From positions 930,001-994,000 of the forward strand of contig NZ_VOAK01000011.1 in assembly GCF_007859075.1 (NCBI RefSeq): a stretch of 64,000 bases of DNA, written 5' to 3'. The notes under the pieces were generated by a model. That model saw nothing but the letters and a program-made list of their open reading frames with translations, searched no databases and was not told where the DNA came from. Position 1 is the first letter of the stretch; each line of letters starts with the position of its first letter. Source of the stretch: Gemmobacter aquaticus. GTDB taxonomy: Bacteria; Pseudomonadota; Alphaproteobacteria; Rhodobacterales; Rhodobacteraceae. A program made the translations under genes and the position numbers. Below are positions 9,372 through 18,222 of this stretch, one piece after another.

Positions 9372-10142
9372 TCATGCCATCCAGTTGCCGCCGTCGACCC
9401 CAAAGGTCTGGGCGCAGATGTAATCGGCCTCAGGCGTGGCGAGGAAAATCGCCATGCCGGTCAGGTCTTGTGCGGTGCCCATTCGGCCATAGGGGACTGC
9501 GCTACCCACGATCTTTTTCTTCTCACCCGGCGCGCGGCCTTCGTACTTGGCGAAGAGGCTGTCGACATGGTCCCAGTGTTCGCCGTCGACCACACCTGGG
9601 GCGATGGCGTTTACGTTGATGCGGTGCGGGATCAGGTTCAGCCCGGCGCTTTGTGTCAGGCTGATGACGGCGGCCTTCGAGGCGCAATAGATCGCAACGA
9701 GGCTTTCGCCTCGACGTCCGGCCTGGCTTGCCATGTTGATGATCTTGCCGCCCTCGCCGCGCGCGATCATGTGCCGCGCCGCCGCCTGCATGCAGAAGAG
9801 CGTTCCCGCCACGTTGACCGAGAAGATGCGGTCATAATCGGCGCGGCTGATCTCGGCGATCGGCTGCGCCGTGAACAGGGCCGCGTTGTTGATCAGGATG
9901 TCGAGCTTGCCCATCTTGGCCACGGCATCGGCAAATCCTGCCTCGATACTGGCCTGATCGGTCACATCCATCTGCACGGCCACGGCCTGGGGGCCGAGGC
10001 TGGTGGCAGCTGCCTGAACGGCTGCTGCGTTGATGTCGGCCAGCGCGACGGTCGCGCCTTCGGCGATATATGCGCGGGCGAACTCCAGCCCGATGCCGCG
10101 CGCGGCCCCCGTGATCAGGGCTGTCTTGCCTTGCAACCGCAT
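9372..10142 (-). CDS. smoS: Sorbitol dehydrogenase, SDR family (SmoS-like)
   Basis: A short-chain dehydrogenase expected to oxidise sorbitol to fructose (and galactitol in characterised relatives). The 256 residues show the NAD-binding TGAARGIG at 11-18, NNAA at 85-88 and the catalytic set Ser139, Tyr152 and Lys156 (YCASK). The sequence resembles the R. sphaeroides polyol dehydrogenase SmoS. Its start shares one base with the smoK stop (TGATG). Together with mtlK it converts imported hexitols to fructose. Confidence 0.92.
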   Translation of the reverse strand: MRLQGKTALITGAARGIGLEFARAYIAEGATVALADINAAAVQAAATSLGPQAVAVQMDVTDQASIEAGFADAVAKMGKLDILINNAALFTAQPIAEISRADYDRIFSVNVAGTLFCMQAAARHMIARGEGGKIINMASQAGRRGESLVAIYCASKAAVISLTQSAGLNLIPHRINVNAIAPGVVDGEHWDHVDSLFAKYEGRAPGEKKKIVGSAVPYGRMGTAQDLTGMAIFLATPEADYICAQTFGVDGGNWMA

Positions 10143-11137
10143 CAGAGCGCCATCCCGTTAGCGTCAAAGCGGTAGAGTTTGCCCGACTGCGGACCAAGCG
10201 TGACCTGATCCCCGTGGTGCAGGTTCATCTCGCCTGAAACGCGCACCGTCAGATCGCCCACGCCCGGCACATTCACCTTGAGGAAGGTGTCCGAGCCCAG
10301 ATGCTCGGCCAGACCAACCACGCCGGTCCATGGACCGTCGGCCTGAACCTCGACATGTTCGGGGCGCACGCCCAACGTATCGCAGTTGTGCTTCTTGGCC
10401 TCGGCCCCGGTGATGAAGTTCATCTTGGGGCTGCCGATAAAGCCCGCGACAAACAGGTTGCGGGGGCTGCGATACAGCTCTAGCGGACTGCCGACCTGCT
10501 CGATGCGGCCCGCGTTCAGCACGACGATCTTGTCGGCCATCGTCATCGCCTCGACCTGGTCATGGGTCACATAGACCATCGTCGTCTTCAGCGTCTGGTG
10601 CAGTTCGCTGATTTCCTGACGCATCGTCACCCGCAGCGCGGCGTCAAGGTTCGAAAGCGGCTCGTCAAACAGGAAGGCTGCAGGCTCTCGGACGATCGCG
10701 CGGCCAATCGCCACCCGCTGCCGCTGGCCCCCCGAAAGCTGGCCGGGGCGCCGGTCGAGGTAGTTCGACAGGTTCAGGATGCGCGCGGCATTTTCAACCT
10801 TGCGATCCTGCTCGGCCTGGCTGAGCTTGGCCATCTTCAGCGGGAAAGCGATGTTCTTGCGAACGCTCATATGGGGGTAGAGCGCGTAGCTTTGAAACAC
10901 CATCGCAAGGCCACGCTCGGCGGGGGCTGCGTCGGTTGCGTCCTTGCCGTCGATCAGGATCTTGCCCGAGGAGATATCCTCAAGCCCGGCGATCAGGCGC
11001 AGCAGGGTGGATTTGCCGCAGCCCGAGGGGCCGACGAAGACCACGAACTCTCCGTCATTGATCTGCAGATCAAGCGGCGGGATCACGTTCACGTCGCCGA
11101 AGGATTTGGTGACGGCGGAAAGGGAAATCTGTCCCAT
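10142..11137 (-). CDS. smoK: Polyol ABC transporter ATP-binding protein (SmoK-like)
   Basis: The 331-residue MalK/UgpC-type ATPase of a carbohydrate importer. Walker A is GPSGCGKST at 36-44, followed by [16 protein letters not shown] and [13 protein letters not shown]. The C-terminal third is the OB-fold regulatory domain of this class, with GVRPEHVEV. It lies 8 bases after smoG and completes the binding protein, two permeases and ATPase set. Confidence 0.94.
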   Translation of the reverse strand: MGQISLSAVTKSFGDVNVIPPLDLQINDGEFVVFVGPSGCGKSTLLRLIAGLEDISSGKILIDGKDATDAAPAERGLAMVFQSYALYPHMSVRKNIAFPLKMAKLSQAEQDRKVENAARILNLSNYLDRRPGQLSGGQRQRVAIGRAIVREPAAFLFDEPLSNLDAALRVTMRQEISELHQTLKTTMVYVTHDQVEAMTMADKIVVLNAGRIEQVGSPLELYRSPRNLFVAGFIGSPKMNFITGAEAKKHNCDTLGVRPEHVEVQADGPWTGVVGLAEHLGSDTFLKVNVPGVGDLTVRVSGEMNLHHGDQVTLGPQSGKLYRFDANGMAL

Positions 11138-11145
11138 GGGTTACC

Positions 11146-11976
11146 TCACTTCACCGCGCCGAATGTCAGGCCGCGGACGAGTTGCTTCTGGCTGAACCAG
11201 CCAAGGATCAGGATCGGCGCAATGGCCATGGTCGAGGCCGCCGAGAGTTTCGCGTAGAACAACCCTTCCGGGCTGGAGTAGCTGGCGATGAACTGCGTGA
11301 GCGGTGCCGCATTGGAGGTCGTCAGCTGCAGCGTCCAGAACGCCTCGTTCCAGGCGAGGATGATGTTCAGAAGCAGCGTCGATGCGATGCCCGGAACTGC
11401 CATCGGGGTCAGGATGTAGAGGATTTCCGAGCGCAGGTTGGCGCCGTCCATCCGCGCGGCCTCAAGGATCTCGCCAGGGATTTCCTTGAAGTAGGTGTAG
11501 AGCATCCAGATCACGATCGGCAGGTTGATCAGGGTCAGCACCACGACCAGCCCGATGCGGGTATCCAAGAGCCCGAAATCGCGGAACAGCAGATACATCG
11601 GCACCAGAACGCCTACGGCGGGCATCATCTTGGTCGACAGCATCCACATCAGCAGGTCCTTGGTGCGCTTGCCCGGCACAAAGGCCATGGCCCAGGCGGC
11701 GGGGATCGCGATGACCAGTGCAAGGATGGTCGAGCCAACCGACAGCACCACCGAGTTCCAGAAGTGCAGCAGGTAATTCGACCGTTCCTGCACCTCGTGA
11801 TAGCTCTCAAACGTCCAGCCCGAGGTCAGCACACCCAAGGGCGTGCGGATCGCGTCGCCCTCGGTCTTGAAGCTAAGGATGAAGATCCACAGGATCGGGA
11901 AGAAGATCAGGAAGCCGACGGTCCATGCGGCAACTGTGACGACGGCTTGCCGTGCGGGGGTTGATTTGCGGGACAT
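11146..11976 (-). CDS. smoG: Polyol ABC transporter permease, second subunit (SmoG-like)
   Basis: A 276-residue inner-membrane permease of the MalG type. About six membrane helices are visible, with the EAA loop ILEAARMDGANLRSEILY contacting the ATPase. The start is 1 base after the smoF stop. It pairs with SmoF to form the channel for sorbitol or mannitol. Confidence 0.93.
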   Translation of the reverse strand: MSRKSTPARQAVVTVAAWTVGFLIFFPILWIFILSFKTEGDAIRTPLGVLTSGWTFESYHEVQERSNYLLHFWNSVVLSVGSTILALVIAIPAAWAMAFVPGKRTKDLLMWMLSTKMMPAVGVLVPMYLLFRDFGLLDTRIGLVVVLTLINLPIVIWMLYTYFKEIPGEILEAARMDGANLRSEILYILTPMAVPGIASTLLLNIILAWNEAFWTLQLTTSNAAPLTQFIASYSSPEGLFYAKLSAASTMAIAPILILGWFSQKQLVRGLTFGAVK

Positions 11977-11977
11977 G

Positions 11978-12850
11978 TCAGCTCTCCAGGTTCTTGCCGA
12001 TCATGCGCATCAGAAAGACCGCGACGATGTTGGCGAGGATGACGGCGATGATGCCGCCCGCCGATCCACCACCCACGTCAAAGTTCAGAAGTGACTGGGC
12101 ATAGACGAGGAAGGGCAGGTTGGTCGACGCCGTGCCGGGGCCGCCATTGGTGGTCACGAGGATTTCGGCAAAGACCGACAGAAGGAAAATGGTCTGGATT
12201 AGGATGACCACGGTGATCGACCGCGTCAGGTGCGGCAGCGTCAGGTAGATGAACCTGTTCAGCCAGTTGGCGCCGTCCATTTCGGCCGCCTCCATCTGCT
12301 CGCGGTCAAGGCTTTGCAGCGCGGTCAGCAGGATCAGGGTGGCAAAGGGCAGCCAGCTCCATGCGACGATCAGGATGATCGAGGCAAGCGGCGCGTGGGA
12401 CAGAAAGTCGAACGGCTGAAAACCGAGGGACTTGGAGATATGCGCGAAAATTCCGTTCACGGGGTTCATGAACATGTTCTTCCACACCAGTGCCGATACA
12501 GTCGGCATGACGAAGAAGGGGGCGATCACCATGACCCGCACGATGCCCTGGCCGCGGAACGGCTGATCCAGCAAAAGCGCCAGCGCGATACCGCCGAAGA
12601 CGGTGATCAGAAGCACACCGGCCACCAGAAGCAGCGTATTGACCAGCGCGGATTTGAAGGCGGGTTGGGTGATGAAGTAGTAATAGTTGTCGAACCCGGC
12701 CCAGCTCTCCATTCCCGGCATCAGCAGGTTGTAGCGGAGAAAGCTGAAGTAGATGGTCATTCCAAGCGGCACGATCATCCACAAGAACAGGAGGATCACC
12801 GCCGGAGAGACCATGAGGCGCGCAGCCGTCCGTGAGTGTTCGGTTGCCAT
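11978..12850 (-). CDS. smoF: Polyol ABC transporter permease, first subunit (SmoF-like)
   Basis: A 290-residue permease of the MalF type with about six membrane helices and the EAA loop QMEAAEMDGANWLNRFIYL near residue 190. It follows the binding-protein gene after a 76-base gap that holds a strong stem-loop, a usual arrangement for lowering permease output relative to binding protein. Confidence 0.93.
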   Translation of the reverse strand: MATEHSRTAARLMVSPAVILLFLWMIVPLGMTIYFSFLRYNLLMPGMESWAGFDNYYYFITQPAFKSALVNTLLLVAGVLLITVFGGIALALLLDQPFRGQGIVRVMVIAPFFVMPTVSALVWKNMFMNPVNGIFAHISKSLGFQPFDFLSHAPLASIILIVAWSWLPFATLILLTALQSLDREQMEAAEMDGANWLNRFIYLTLPHLTRSITVVILIQTIFLLSVFAEILVTTNGGPGTASTNLPFLVYAQSLLNFDVGGGSAGGIIAVILANIVAVFLMRMIGKNLES

Positions 12851-12885
12851 GGCGTTTCCTGAATGTCGGGGAGTGGAAAGGGGGT

Positions 12886-12914
12886 GGCGGGGCCAGAGAG
12901 AGGCCGGCCCCGCC
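12886..12914 (-). promoter_or_regulatory. Intercistronic stem-loop after smoE
   Basis: GGCGGGGCC (12886-12894) and GGCCCCGCC (12906-12914) form a perfect 9-bp stem, 12 bases after the smoE stop and upstream of smoF. There is no T-run. By analogy with malE-malF, it probably stabilises the upstream binding-protein message or causes partial termination, giving more SmoE than SmoF/G/K. Confidence 0.7.
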
Positions 12915-12926
12915 GGGGAGGAGCAG

Positions 12927-14237
12927 TTACTTGATGTATCCTGCCCGGGTCATTTCCTGGGTCACAGCGGCCTGCGCCTGTGCCAGGGCCTCGTCAGCGG
13001 TGCTGGAACCGGCAAGCGCTGCCGAGAAGAGCTGGCCCACCATCGTGCCAATGCCCTGGAATTCCGGGATCGCCACGAACTGCACGCCAACGTAGGGCAC
13101 CGGATCAACGGTCGGCTTCGTCGGGTCAGCCGAGTTGATGCTGTCGATCGTCATCTTGGCGAACGGGATCTTGGCGTATTCCGGGTTCTCGTAGAGCGAG
13201 GTACGGGTGCCCGGAGGCACGTTGGCCCAGCCTTCTTTCTCGGCTACCAGCGCCAGGTACTCTTTCGAAGTGGCCCAGGCGACAAAAGCCTTGGCGGCCT
13301 CTTCCTTCTGGGTGCCTGCGGGGATCGCGAGGTTCCAGGCCCAGAGCCAGTTGCCGCGCTTGCCGAGGCCCTTGTCGGGTGCGAGCGCGAAGCCCACCTT
13401 GTCAGCCACGGTCGAGTCCTTGCCGGTCACGAAGGATGCAGCAACGGTTGCATCGATCCACATGCCGCATTTGCCCTGCTGGAACAGCGCGAGGTTCTCG
13501 TTGAACCCGTTGCTCGAGGCGCCGGGCGGGCCGTAGTTGTTCATCAGGTCGAGGTAGAAGTTCAGCGTGTCCTTCCAGGGCTGCTGATCGAACTGGGGTT
13601 TCCAGTCCATGTCGAACCACTTGGCGCCGAACGAGTTGGACATGGCCGACAGGAATGCCATGTTCTCGCCCCAGCCAGCCTTGCCACGCAGGCAGATGCC
13701 GTAGACCTCGTTCGACTTGTCGGTCATTGCGGCGGCAGCTTCCTTGATGAAGTCCCAGGTGGGCGCTTCGGGCATGGTCAGGCCCGCTTTCTCCATCAGG
13801 TCGGTGCGATACATCACCATCGAGCTTTCGCCGTAGAAGGGCGCCGCCACCAGGTTGCCGTCGACGGTCAGGCCGCCGCGGATCGCGGGCAGCAGGTCGT
13901 CCACGTCATATTCGGCGGGCAGGTCGTTCAGGCTGACAAGCCAGCCCTGCTTGCCCCAGATCGGCGCCTCGTAGGTGCCGATCGTCATCACGTCAAACTG
14001 GCCGCCCTTGGTGGCGATATCGGTCGTCACCTTCTGGCGCAGCACGTTTTCTTCCAGCGTCACCCACTCGACCTTGATGTCGGGGTGCTTGGCGTTGAAC
14101 GCGTCCATCAGACCCTGCATGCGGATCATGTCGCCGTTGTTCACGGTCGCCACGGTGATGGTGGTTTCGGCCAGCGCAGCGCCCGCCAGGGTGAGCGCAA
14201 CGGTCGCGCCAAGAATGGCGCGGTAAGTCATGGTCAT
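12927..14237 (-). CDS. smoE: Polyol-binding periplasmic protein (SmoE-like)
   Basis: A 436-residue extracellular solute-binding protein (family 1), exported by an N-terminal signal peptide of about 23 residues ending in ALA before ETTITVAT. It captures the polyol and hands it to SmoFGK. The start at 14237 is set by GGGAGGA about 6 bases upstream and by the signal peptide; the open frame extends back to 14270 without such features. A promoter/operator gap of about 100 bases lies upstream. Confidence 0.93.
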   Translation of the reverse strand: MTMTYRAILGATVALTLAGAALAETTITVATVNNGDMIRMQGLMDAFNAKHPDIKVEWVTLEENVLRQKVTTDIATKGGQFDVMTIGTYEAPIWGKQGWLVSLNDLPAEYDVDDLLPAIRGGLTVDGNLVAAPFYGESSMVMYRTDLMEKAGLTMPEAPTWDFIKEAAAAMTDKSNEVYGICLRGKAGWGENMAFLSAMSNSFGAKWFDMDWKPQFDQQPWKDTLNFYLDLMNNYGPPGASSNGFNENLALFQQGKCGMWIDATVAASFVTGKDSTVADKVGFALAPDKGLGKRGNWLWAWNLAIPAGTQKEEAAKAFVAWATSKEYLALVAEKEGWANVPPGTRTSLYENPEYAKIPFAKMTIDSINSADPTKPTVDPVPYVGVQFVAIPEFQGIGTMVGQLFSAALAGSSTADEALAQAQAAVTQEMTRAGYIK

Positions 14238-14257
14238 CAGTGATCCTCCCTCAATGC

Positions 14258-14292
14258 GTGAGCAAATCATCGCATAGCGGGTAAATGCTCAC
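14258..14292. promoter_or_regulatory. Candidate operator upstream of smoE
   Basis: GTGAGCA (14258-14264) and TGCTCAC (14286-14292) are perfect 7-base inverted half-sites with centres about 28 bases apart. ATGCG (14254-14258) and CGCAT (14271-14275) form a second small dyad overlapping the first half-site. The site sits 21 bases upstream of the smoE start and next to the SorC-family regulator gene, the expected target of that protein. Binding is inferred, not shown. Confidence 0.5.
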
Positions 14293-14340
14293 ATAAGGGG
14301 GTGAGTCGTCAAGTCCTTGGATTCGCCGCACCTGCAAAGG

Positions 14341-15312
14341 TCAACGGGCGGAAAGAAGGGCCTCGGCGGTGGGCATGTCGGTCACCAAGCCATTGAGGAT
14401 GCGCGATTTCATGGCGCCACAAATCGCCGGAACCTTGGTCGCACCAGCAGCGATTCCGATAGAGGGGCGATCGAGCCCCGGCTCGACCCGCACCCCGCCG
14501 GTCCGGGTGTTGATGCCGAAATCGAGGTACTGGCCGTCCGAATCAAAGACCCAGCCGGCCACCTCGCCGGCAGCACCGGCCGCCCGCATCTGGTGCAACT
14601 CGCCCGCCGTGACGAACCCGTCCTTCAAAAGCGGGGCGTCTTCGGACATCTGACCCACACCCACAAAGATCACATCGCAGGCCCGTGCCAGTTCCAGCAC
14701 GCGCTGCACGGGGGCGAGGGCATGGAAGGCCGCGCGCTCTTCGGTAGTGGTGGAAACCACTGGCACCAGCATCGGGTAGTGCGGCGCGCGGATCTTGTCC
14801 GAAATCCGCATGACCACATCGAAGAACGAGGCCGAACCATCCGGTGCGATATTGCCGATCAGCGAGACAAGCCGGTGCTGTGGCGCCTCCAGCGGATCGA
14901 TTGCCTCGACCAGACCGCGCAGGGCACGGCCAGTCCCGAGGCCGATGACCAGCGGGTCGGGCATCCGGAGAAAGCGCTCAAGCTCTCCTGCCGCCGCAGC
15001 GGCAATGCCCAGCACAGGGTCCACACCCTCACCAAGCCCCGGCACCACACGGCAGCGTGTCAGGCCATAGCGGTCGCGCAGCGCGCGCTCCATGTCCATG
15101 CAGGCGCCAATCCGGTGATTGAGGCGCACCTGAATCAGCCCATCCGCCATCGCCCGGCTGACCAGACGCTGGGCACGCTGGCGACTGACGCCCATCTCGG
15201 CGGCGATCTGGTCCTGCGTCATGCCACCGACGTAGTAGAGCCACCCCGCACGGGCGGCCTCATCCTGGACGGTGGGTTCGGGGTCGGGCTTGGAGGCGGG
15301 GGGGCGGCTCAT
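14341..15312 (-). CDS. SorC-family sugar-binding transcriptional regulator
   Basis: A 323-residue regulator with an N-terminal helix-turn-helix (MTQDQIAAEMGVSRQRAQRL, residues about 31-50) and a C-terminal SorC/DeoR-type sugar-phosphate effector domain with GLGTGRAL near 148 and VGVGQM near 217. It probably controls the polyol operon through the dyad just downstream of its own stop. The R. sphaeroides operon has a regulator in this position, but I do not assign its name. Its start overlaps the HAD gene stop by 4 bases. Confidence 0.88.
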   Translation of the reverse strand: MSRPPASKPDPEPTVQDEAARAGWLYYVGGMTQDQIAAEMGVSRQRAQRLVSRAMADGLIQVRLNHRIGACMDMERALRDRYGLTRCRVVPGLGEGVDPVLGIAAAAAGELERFLRMPDPLVIGLGTGRALRGLVEAIDPLEAPQHRLVSLIGNIAPDGSASFFDVVMRISDKIRAPHYPMLVPVVSTTTEERAAFHALAPVQRVLELARACDVIFVGVGQMSEDAPLLKDGFVTAGELHQMRAAGAAGEVAGWVFDSDGQYLDFGINTRTGGVRVEPGLDRPSIGIAAGATKVPAICGAMKSRILNGLVTDMPTAEALLSAR

Positions 15313-15998
15313 TTCGGGCCTCGGAAATCGGGGTGAAGATCAAGAAAACAGGTAAAGTCGTCGAACACCAGATGTGGCGTAGCATCCGGCGGTTGGGTCA
15401 GTTGCCGTCCGGCCATGTGGCTGCCGCCAGTAAAGCGCCAGACCGTCATTCCCGCCGCAAGGCCTGCGCGAATTCCGGTCAGGCTGTCCTCGATCACCAG
15501 ACAGCGCGCGGGGTCCGCCCCACATTCGCGCGCGGCGTGCAGGAACAGGTCGGGCGCGGGCTTTCCATTCGCGACCATTGAGGCGGTAAACAACCTTGGG
15601 CCCACCAGATCGCCCAGACCTGTCAGGCGCAGCGACATTTCAGCCCGCGGCGGGCTTGACGAGGTGGCGACGCAATGCGGCAGGGCGAGCCCGTCGATGA
15701 CCCCCCGGATGCCCGGCATTACCTTCAGATCGGTCTCAAAGGCCGAGAGCAGGCGGGCGCGGTAGTGGTCTTCGAATTCGGGCGGCAGATCCAGCCCGAA
15801 TTGGTCGCGGATCGTTTGCATCACGGTCGGATAGCTGCGCCCGAGAAAGTTGCGCGAGACATAGTCCAGATCCACATCCACGCCGCGCTCGGCCAGTTCG
15901 GCAATAAGCATCGAGAGCGAAATGATCTCGCTGTCGATCAGAACACCGTCGCAATCAAAGATCACGAGGTCGAAGGCAAGGGGGGCCTGAGTATCCAT
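15309..15998 (-). CDS. HAD-superfamily phosphatase (subfamily IA)
   Basis: A 229-residue haloacid dehalogenase-like hydrolase. Motif I is FDCDGVLIDSE near the N-terminus with the nucleophile and acid Asp residues, motif II is TSSSP, and motif III/IV lies around KPAPDLFLHAA and VIEDSLTGI. Most close relatives are sugar-phosphate phosphatases; linkage to the polyol regulator (ATGA overlap at 15312-15309) suggests a hexose- or hexitol-phosphate substrate, which is inference. Start at 15998 is chosen because it begins just before the conserved motif; a longer frame from 16034 has no support. Confidence 0.85.
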   Translation of the reverse strand: MDTQAPLAFDLVIFDCDGVLIDSEIISLSMLIAELAERGVDVDLDYVSRNFLGRSYPTVMQTIRDQFGLDLPPEFEDHYRARLLSAFETDLKVMPGIRGVIDGLALPHCVATSSSPPRAEMSLRLTGLGDLVGPRLFTASMVANGKPAPDLFLHAARECGADPARCLVIEDSLTGIRAGLAAGMTVWRFTGGSHMAGRQLTQPPDATPHLVFDDFTCFLDLHPDFRGPK

Positions 15999-16124
15999 CG
16001 CCTTGGTGTAGCGGCAAGAGCGGGCGGAAAACAACAGTGTTGCGGGGCACGACCTGCGGGATTAGGGGGAGGTGACAGGTGCCACCGGTTGTCGGCGCGC
16101 GACCTTTGATGCGAGGTATGGCAG

Positions 16125-16421
16125 ATGGCCGATCAGGATGACGACTACGTCTATGACGAGGCAACGGGCGAATGGCGCCCTGCGTCCGAAGTTGCGGCCG
16201 CCAACCGGCGCGTCGTTCGCGACAGTGCCGGGAACGAGCTTGCCGACGGCGACGCGGTGACGCTTGTCAAAGACCTGAAGGTCAAGGGCACCAGTCAGAC
16301 GCTGAAACAGGGCACGGTGATCCGTTCGATCCGCCTGACCGACAATGAAGAAGAGATCGATTGCCGCCATGACACGATCAAGGGGCTGGTCCTGCGGACG
16401 GAATTCGTGCGCAAACGCTGA
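16125..16421 (+). CDS. PhnA/YjdM-domain protein lacking the zinc ribbon
   Basis: A 98-residue cytosolic protein. Its last 70 residues match the PhnA (YjdM) domain: RDSAGNELADGDAVTLVKDL, KVKGTSQTLKQGT and IDCRHD followed by LRTEFVRKR. E. coli YjdM has an N-terminal zinc ribbon with two Cys pairs, but here that region is an acidic stretch with no cysteine. Despite the historical name, the family is not shown to act in phosphonate breakdown. It is transcribed divergently from the HAD gene and converges on dnaB with an 8-base gap. Confidence 0.88.
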   Translation: MADQDDDYVYDEATGEWRPASEVAAANRRVVRDSAGNELADGDAVTLVKDLKVKGTSQTLKQGTVIRSIRLTDNEEEIDCRHDTIKGLVLRTEFVRKR

Positions 16422-16429
16422 GGGGTTCG

Positions 16430-17929
16430 TCAGAACCCCTCGTTTCCGCCGCCGTCCTGCCAGGGGCGGACAAGGTTGCCAAAGCGGGTGAATCGGCCCT
16501 CGAACGACAGTTCCACATGGCCGATCGGCCCGTGACGCTGCTTGCCGATGATGACCTCGGCCTTGCCATGGACCTGTTCCATGATCGCCTGCCAGGCGGC
16601 CATCTTCTCAAGCTCATGGTCACCGGGCTTTTCGCGTTCCTTGTAGTATTCGTCGCGATAGACGAACAGCACCACGTCGGCGTCCTGTTCGATCGAGCCG
16701 GATTCGCGCAGGTCTGACAGCTGCGGGCGCTTGTCCTCGCGGCTCTCCACGGTCCGTGAAAGCTGCGACAGTGCGATCACCGGGATGTTCAGCTCCTTGG
16801 CGATGGCCTTCAAGCCCTGGGTGATCTCGGACACTTCCTGTACCCGGTTCGTCTCACCCCGGCCGGTGCCCTTCAGAAGCTGCAGGTAGTCAACCATCAG
16901 AACATCAAGCCCGTGGGTACGCTTGAGGCGACGCGCACGCGCGGCCACCTGGCTGATCGGCAGGGCGGGCGTATCGTCAATGTAGAGCGGGCAGCTTTCC
17001 AGCGACTTCGCCGCCTCGACAAAGCGGCGGAACTCGGTCTCGGTCATGTCACCACGGCGGATCTGTTCCGAGGGCACTTCCGACGCTTCAGAGAGGATCC
17101 GCGCGGCCAGCTGTTCAGCGCTCATCTCGAGGCTGAAGAAGCCCACACAGCCCCCTTCGACCGCGCCCTCATGCCCGTCGGGCAGGCGCCCACGGCGATA
17201 GGCCTTGGCGATGTTGAAGGCAATGTTGGTCGCAAGCGAGGTCTTGCCCATCGAGGGGCGCCCCGCAAGGATGATCAGGTCAGATGGGTGCAGACCCCCC
17301 ATCTTCTTGTCGAGGTCGATCAGCCCGGTCGAGATGCCGGCAAGACCGCCGCCGCGCTGATAGGCGGCATTGGCGCTGTTCACGGCCTCGGTCACCGCCT
17401 TCAGGAACGACTGGAAGCCGCGCTCGGCCACGCCCTGTTCGCCCAGCTTGTACAGGCGCTGCTCGGCCTCGGTGATCTGCTCGCGCGGCTCGGAGGCCAC
17501 GTCGATCTTGGCAGCCTTGGCCGAGATGTCGCGCCCGAGCCCGATCAACTCGCGCCGCACTGCAAGATCATAGATCATCTGCGCATAGTCGCGTGCGGCA
17601 AAGGCGCTGATGGCCGCGCCTGCAAGACGCACCAGATAGGCGGCGCCGCCCAGTTCTTTCAGGCCCGCATCATCCTCGAGAAACGCCTTGAGCGTGACAG
17701 GCGAGGCCAGCGCATTTTTCTGGATACGCGCGGCCGCAATTTCGAAAATGCGGGCATGGACCGGATCGAAGAAGTGCTCGGCCTTCACCAGTGCCGCGAT
17801 GCGGTCATAGGTGTCGTTGTTGGTCAGGATCGCGCCCAGAAGCTGCTGCTCGGCCTCGATATTGTGCGGCAGCGCATCCGTCTCGGGCGCCGCCGGCAGA
17901 TCGGTGCGGATCTTTGCGACTTCGTTCAT
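16430..17929 (-). CDS. dnaB: Replicative DNA helicase DnaB
   Basis: The hexameric helicase that unwinds DNA at the replication fork. The 499 residues comprise the N-terminal DnaB domain (PHNIEAEQQLLGAIL from residue 21) and the RecA-like C-terminal domain with Walker A GRPSMGKT at 223-230, VDYLQLL and the ESREDKRPQLSDLRESG segment. The ATG at 17929 is the family start; the open frame runs to 18199 without homology. A set of DnaA-box-like sequences lies 110-260 bases upstream. Confidence 0.97.
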   Translation of the reverse strand: MNEVAKIRTDLPAAPETDALPHNIEAEQQLLGAILTNNDTYDRIAALVKAEHFFDPVHARIFEIAAARIQKNALASPVTLKAFLEDDAGLKELGGAAYLVRLAGAAISAFAARDYAQMIYDLAVRRELIGLGRDISAKAAKIDVASEPREQITEAEQRLYKLGEQGVAERGFQSFLKAVTEAVNSANAAYQRGGGLAGISTGLIDLDKKMGGLHPSDLIILAGRPSMGKTSLATNIAFNIAKAYRRGRLPDGHEGAVEGGCVGFFSLEMSAEQLAARILSEASEVPSEQIRRGDMTETEFRRFVEAAKSLESCPLYIDDTPALPISQVAARARRLKRTHGLDVLMVDYLQLLKGTGRGETNRVQEVSEITQGLKAIAKELNIPVIALSQLSRTVESREDKRPQLSDLRESGSIEQDADVVLFVYRDEYYKEREKPGDHELEKMAAWQAIMEQVHGKAEVIIGKQRHGPIGHVELSFEGRFTRFGNLVRPWQDGGGNEGF

Positions 17930-18042
17930 GGCCTGTCTTGTCCCCCGCCGGTTCTCGCCGCCCCTGCGGCCCCCGGTTCTGGTCGTTGTCTTTATCCTGA
18001 TGATGCCCGTGTGGGCAATCGTGGCAAGTCTGTGATCAACCC

Positions 18043-18184
18043 TGTGGACAACTCTTTGGCCGGTCCCGACTGTGGGGCGGTTTCGGAAGATACCACAAGA
18101 TATGGCGGTTCCGGCCGATATTGATACCACGATCCGCGATTCGGCGCAGGTGTTATCCACGGCCCATCCACAGGGCAATCCACA
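18043..18184. promoter_or_regulatory. Cluster of DnaA-box-like sequences upstream of dnaB
   Basis: The 293-base gap between dnaB and pyrE holds four 9-mers near the DnaA box TTATCCACA: TGTGGACAA at 18043-18051 (reverse strand, 8 of 9), TTATCCACG at 18153-18161 (8 of 9), CCATCCACA at 18164-18172 (7 of 9) and CAATCCACA at 18176-18184 (7 of 9). The last three are in tandem. GATACCAC also occurs twice between them. DnaA control of dnaB is a reasonable inference; the region could also titrate DnaA. Confidence 0.55.
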
Positions 18185-18222
18185 TTGCCGCAGGGGCACG
18201 CGCGGAAATCCGCGCGCGCGGT

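Noticed and set aside
12753-14243. 496-codon plus-strand ORF opposite smoE
   Set aside because: Antisense shadow. The minus strand encodes a clear binding protein with signal peptide.
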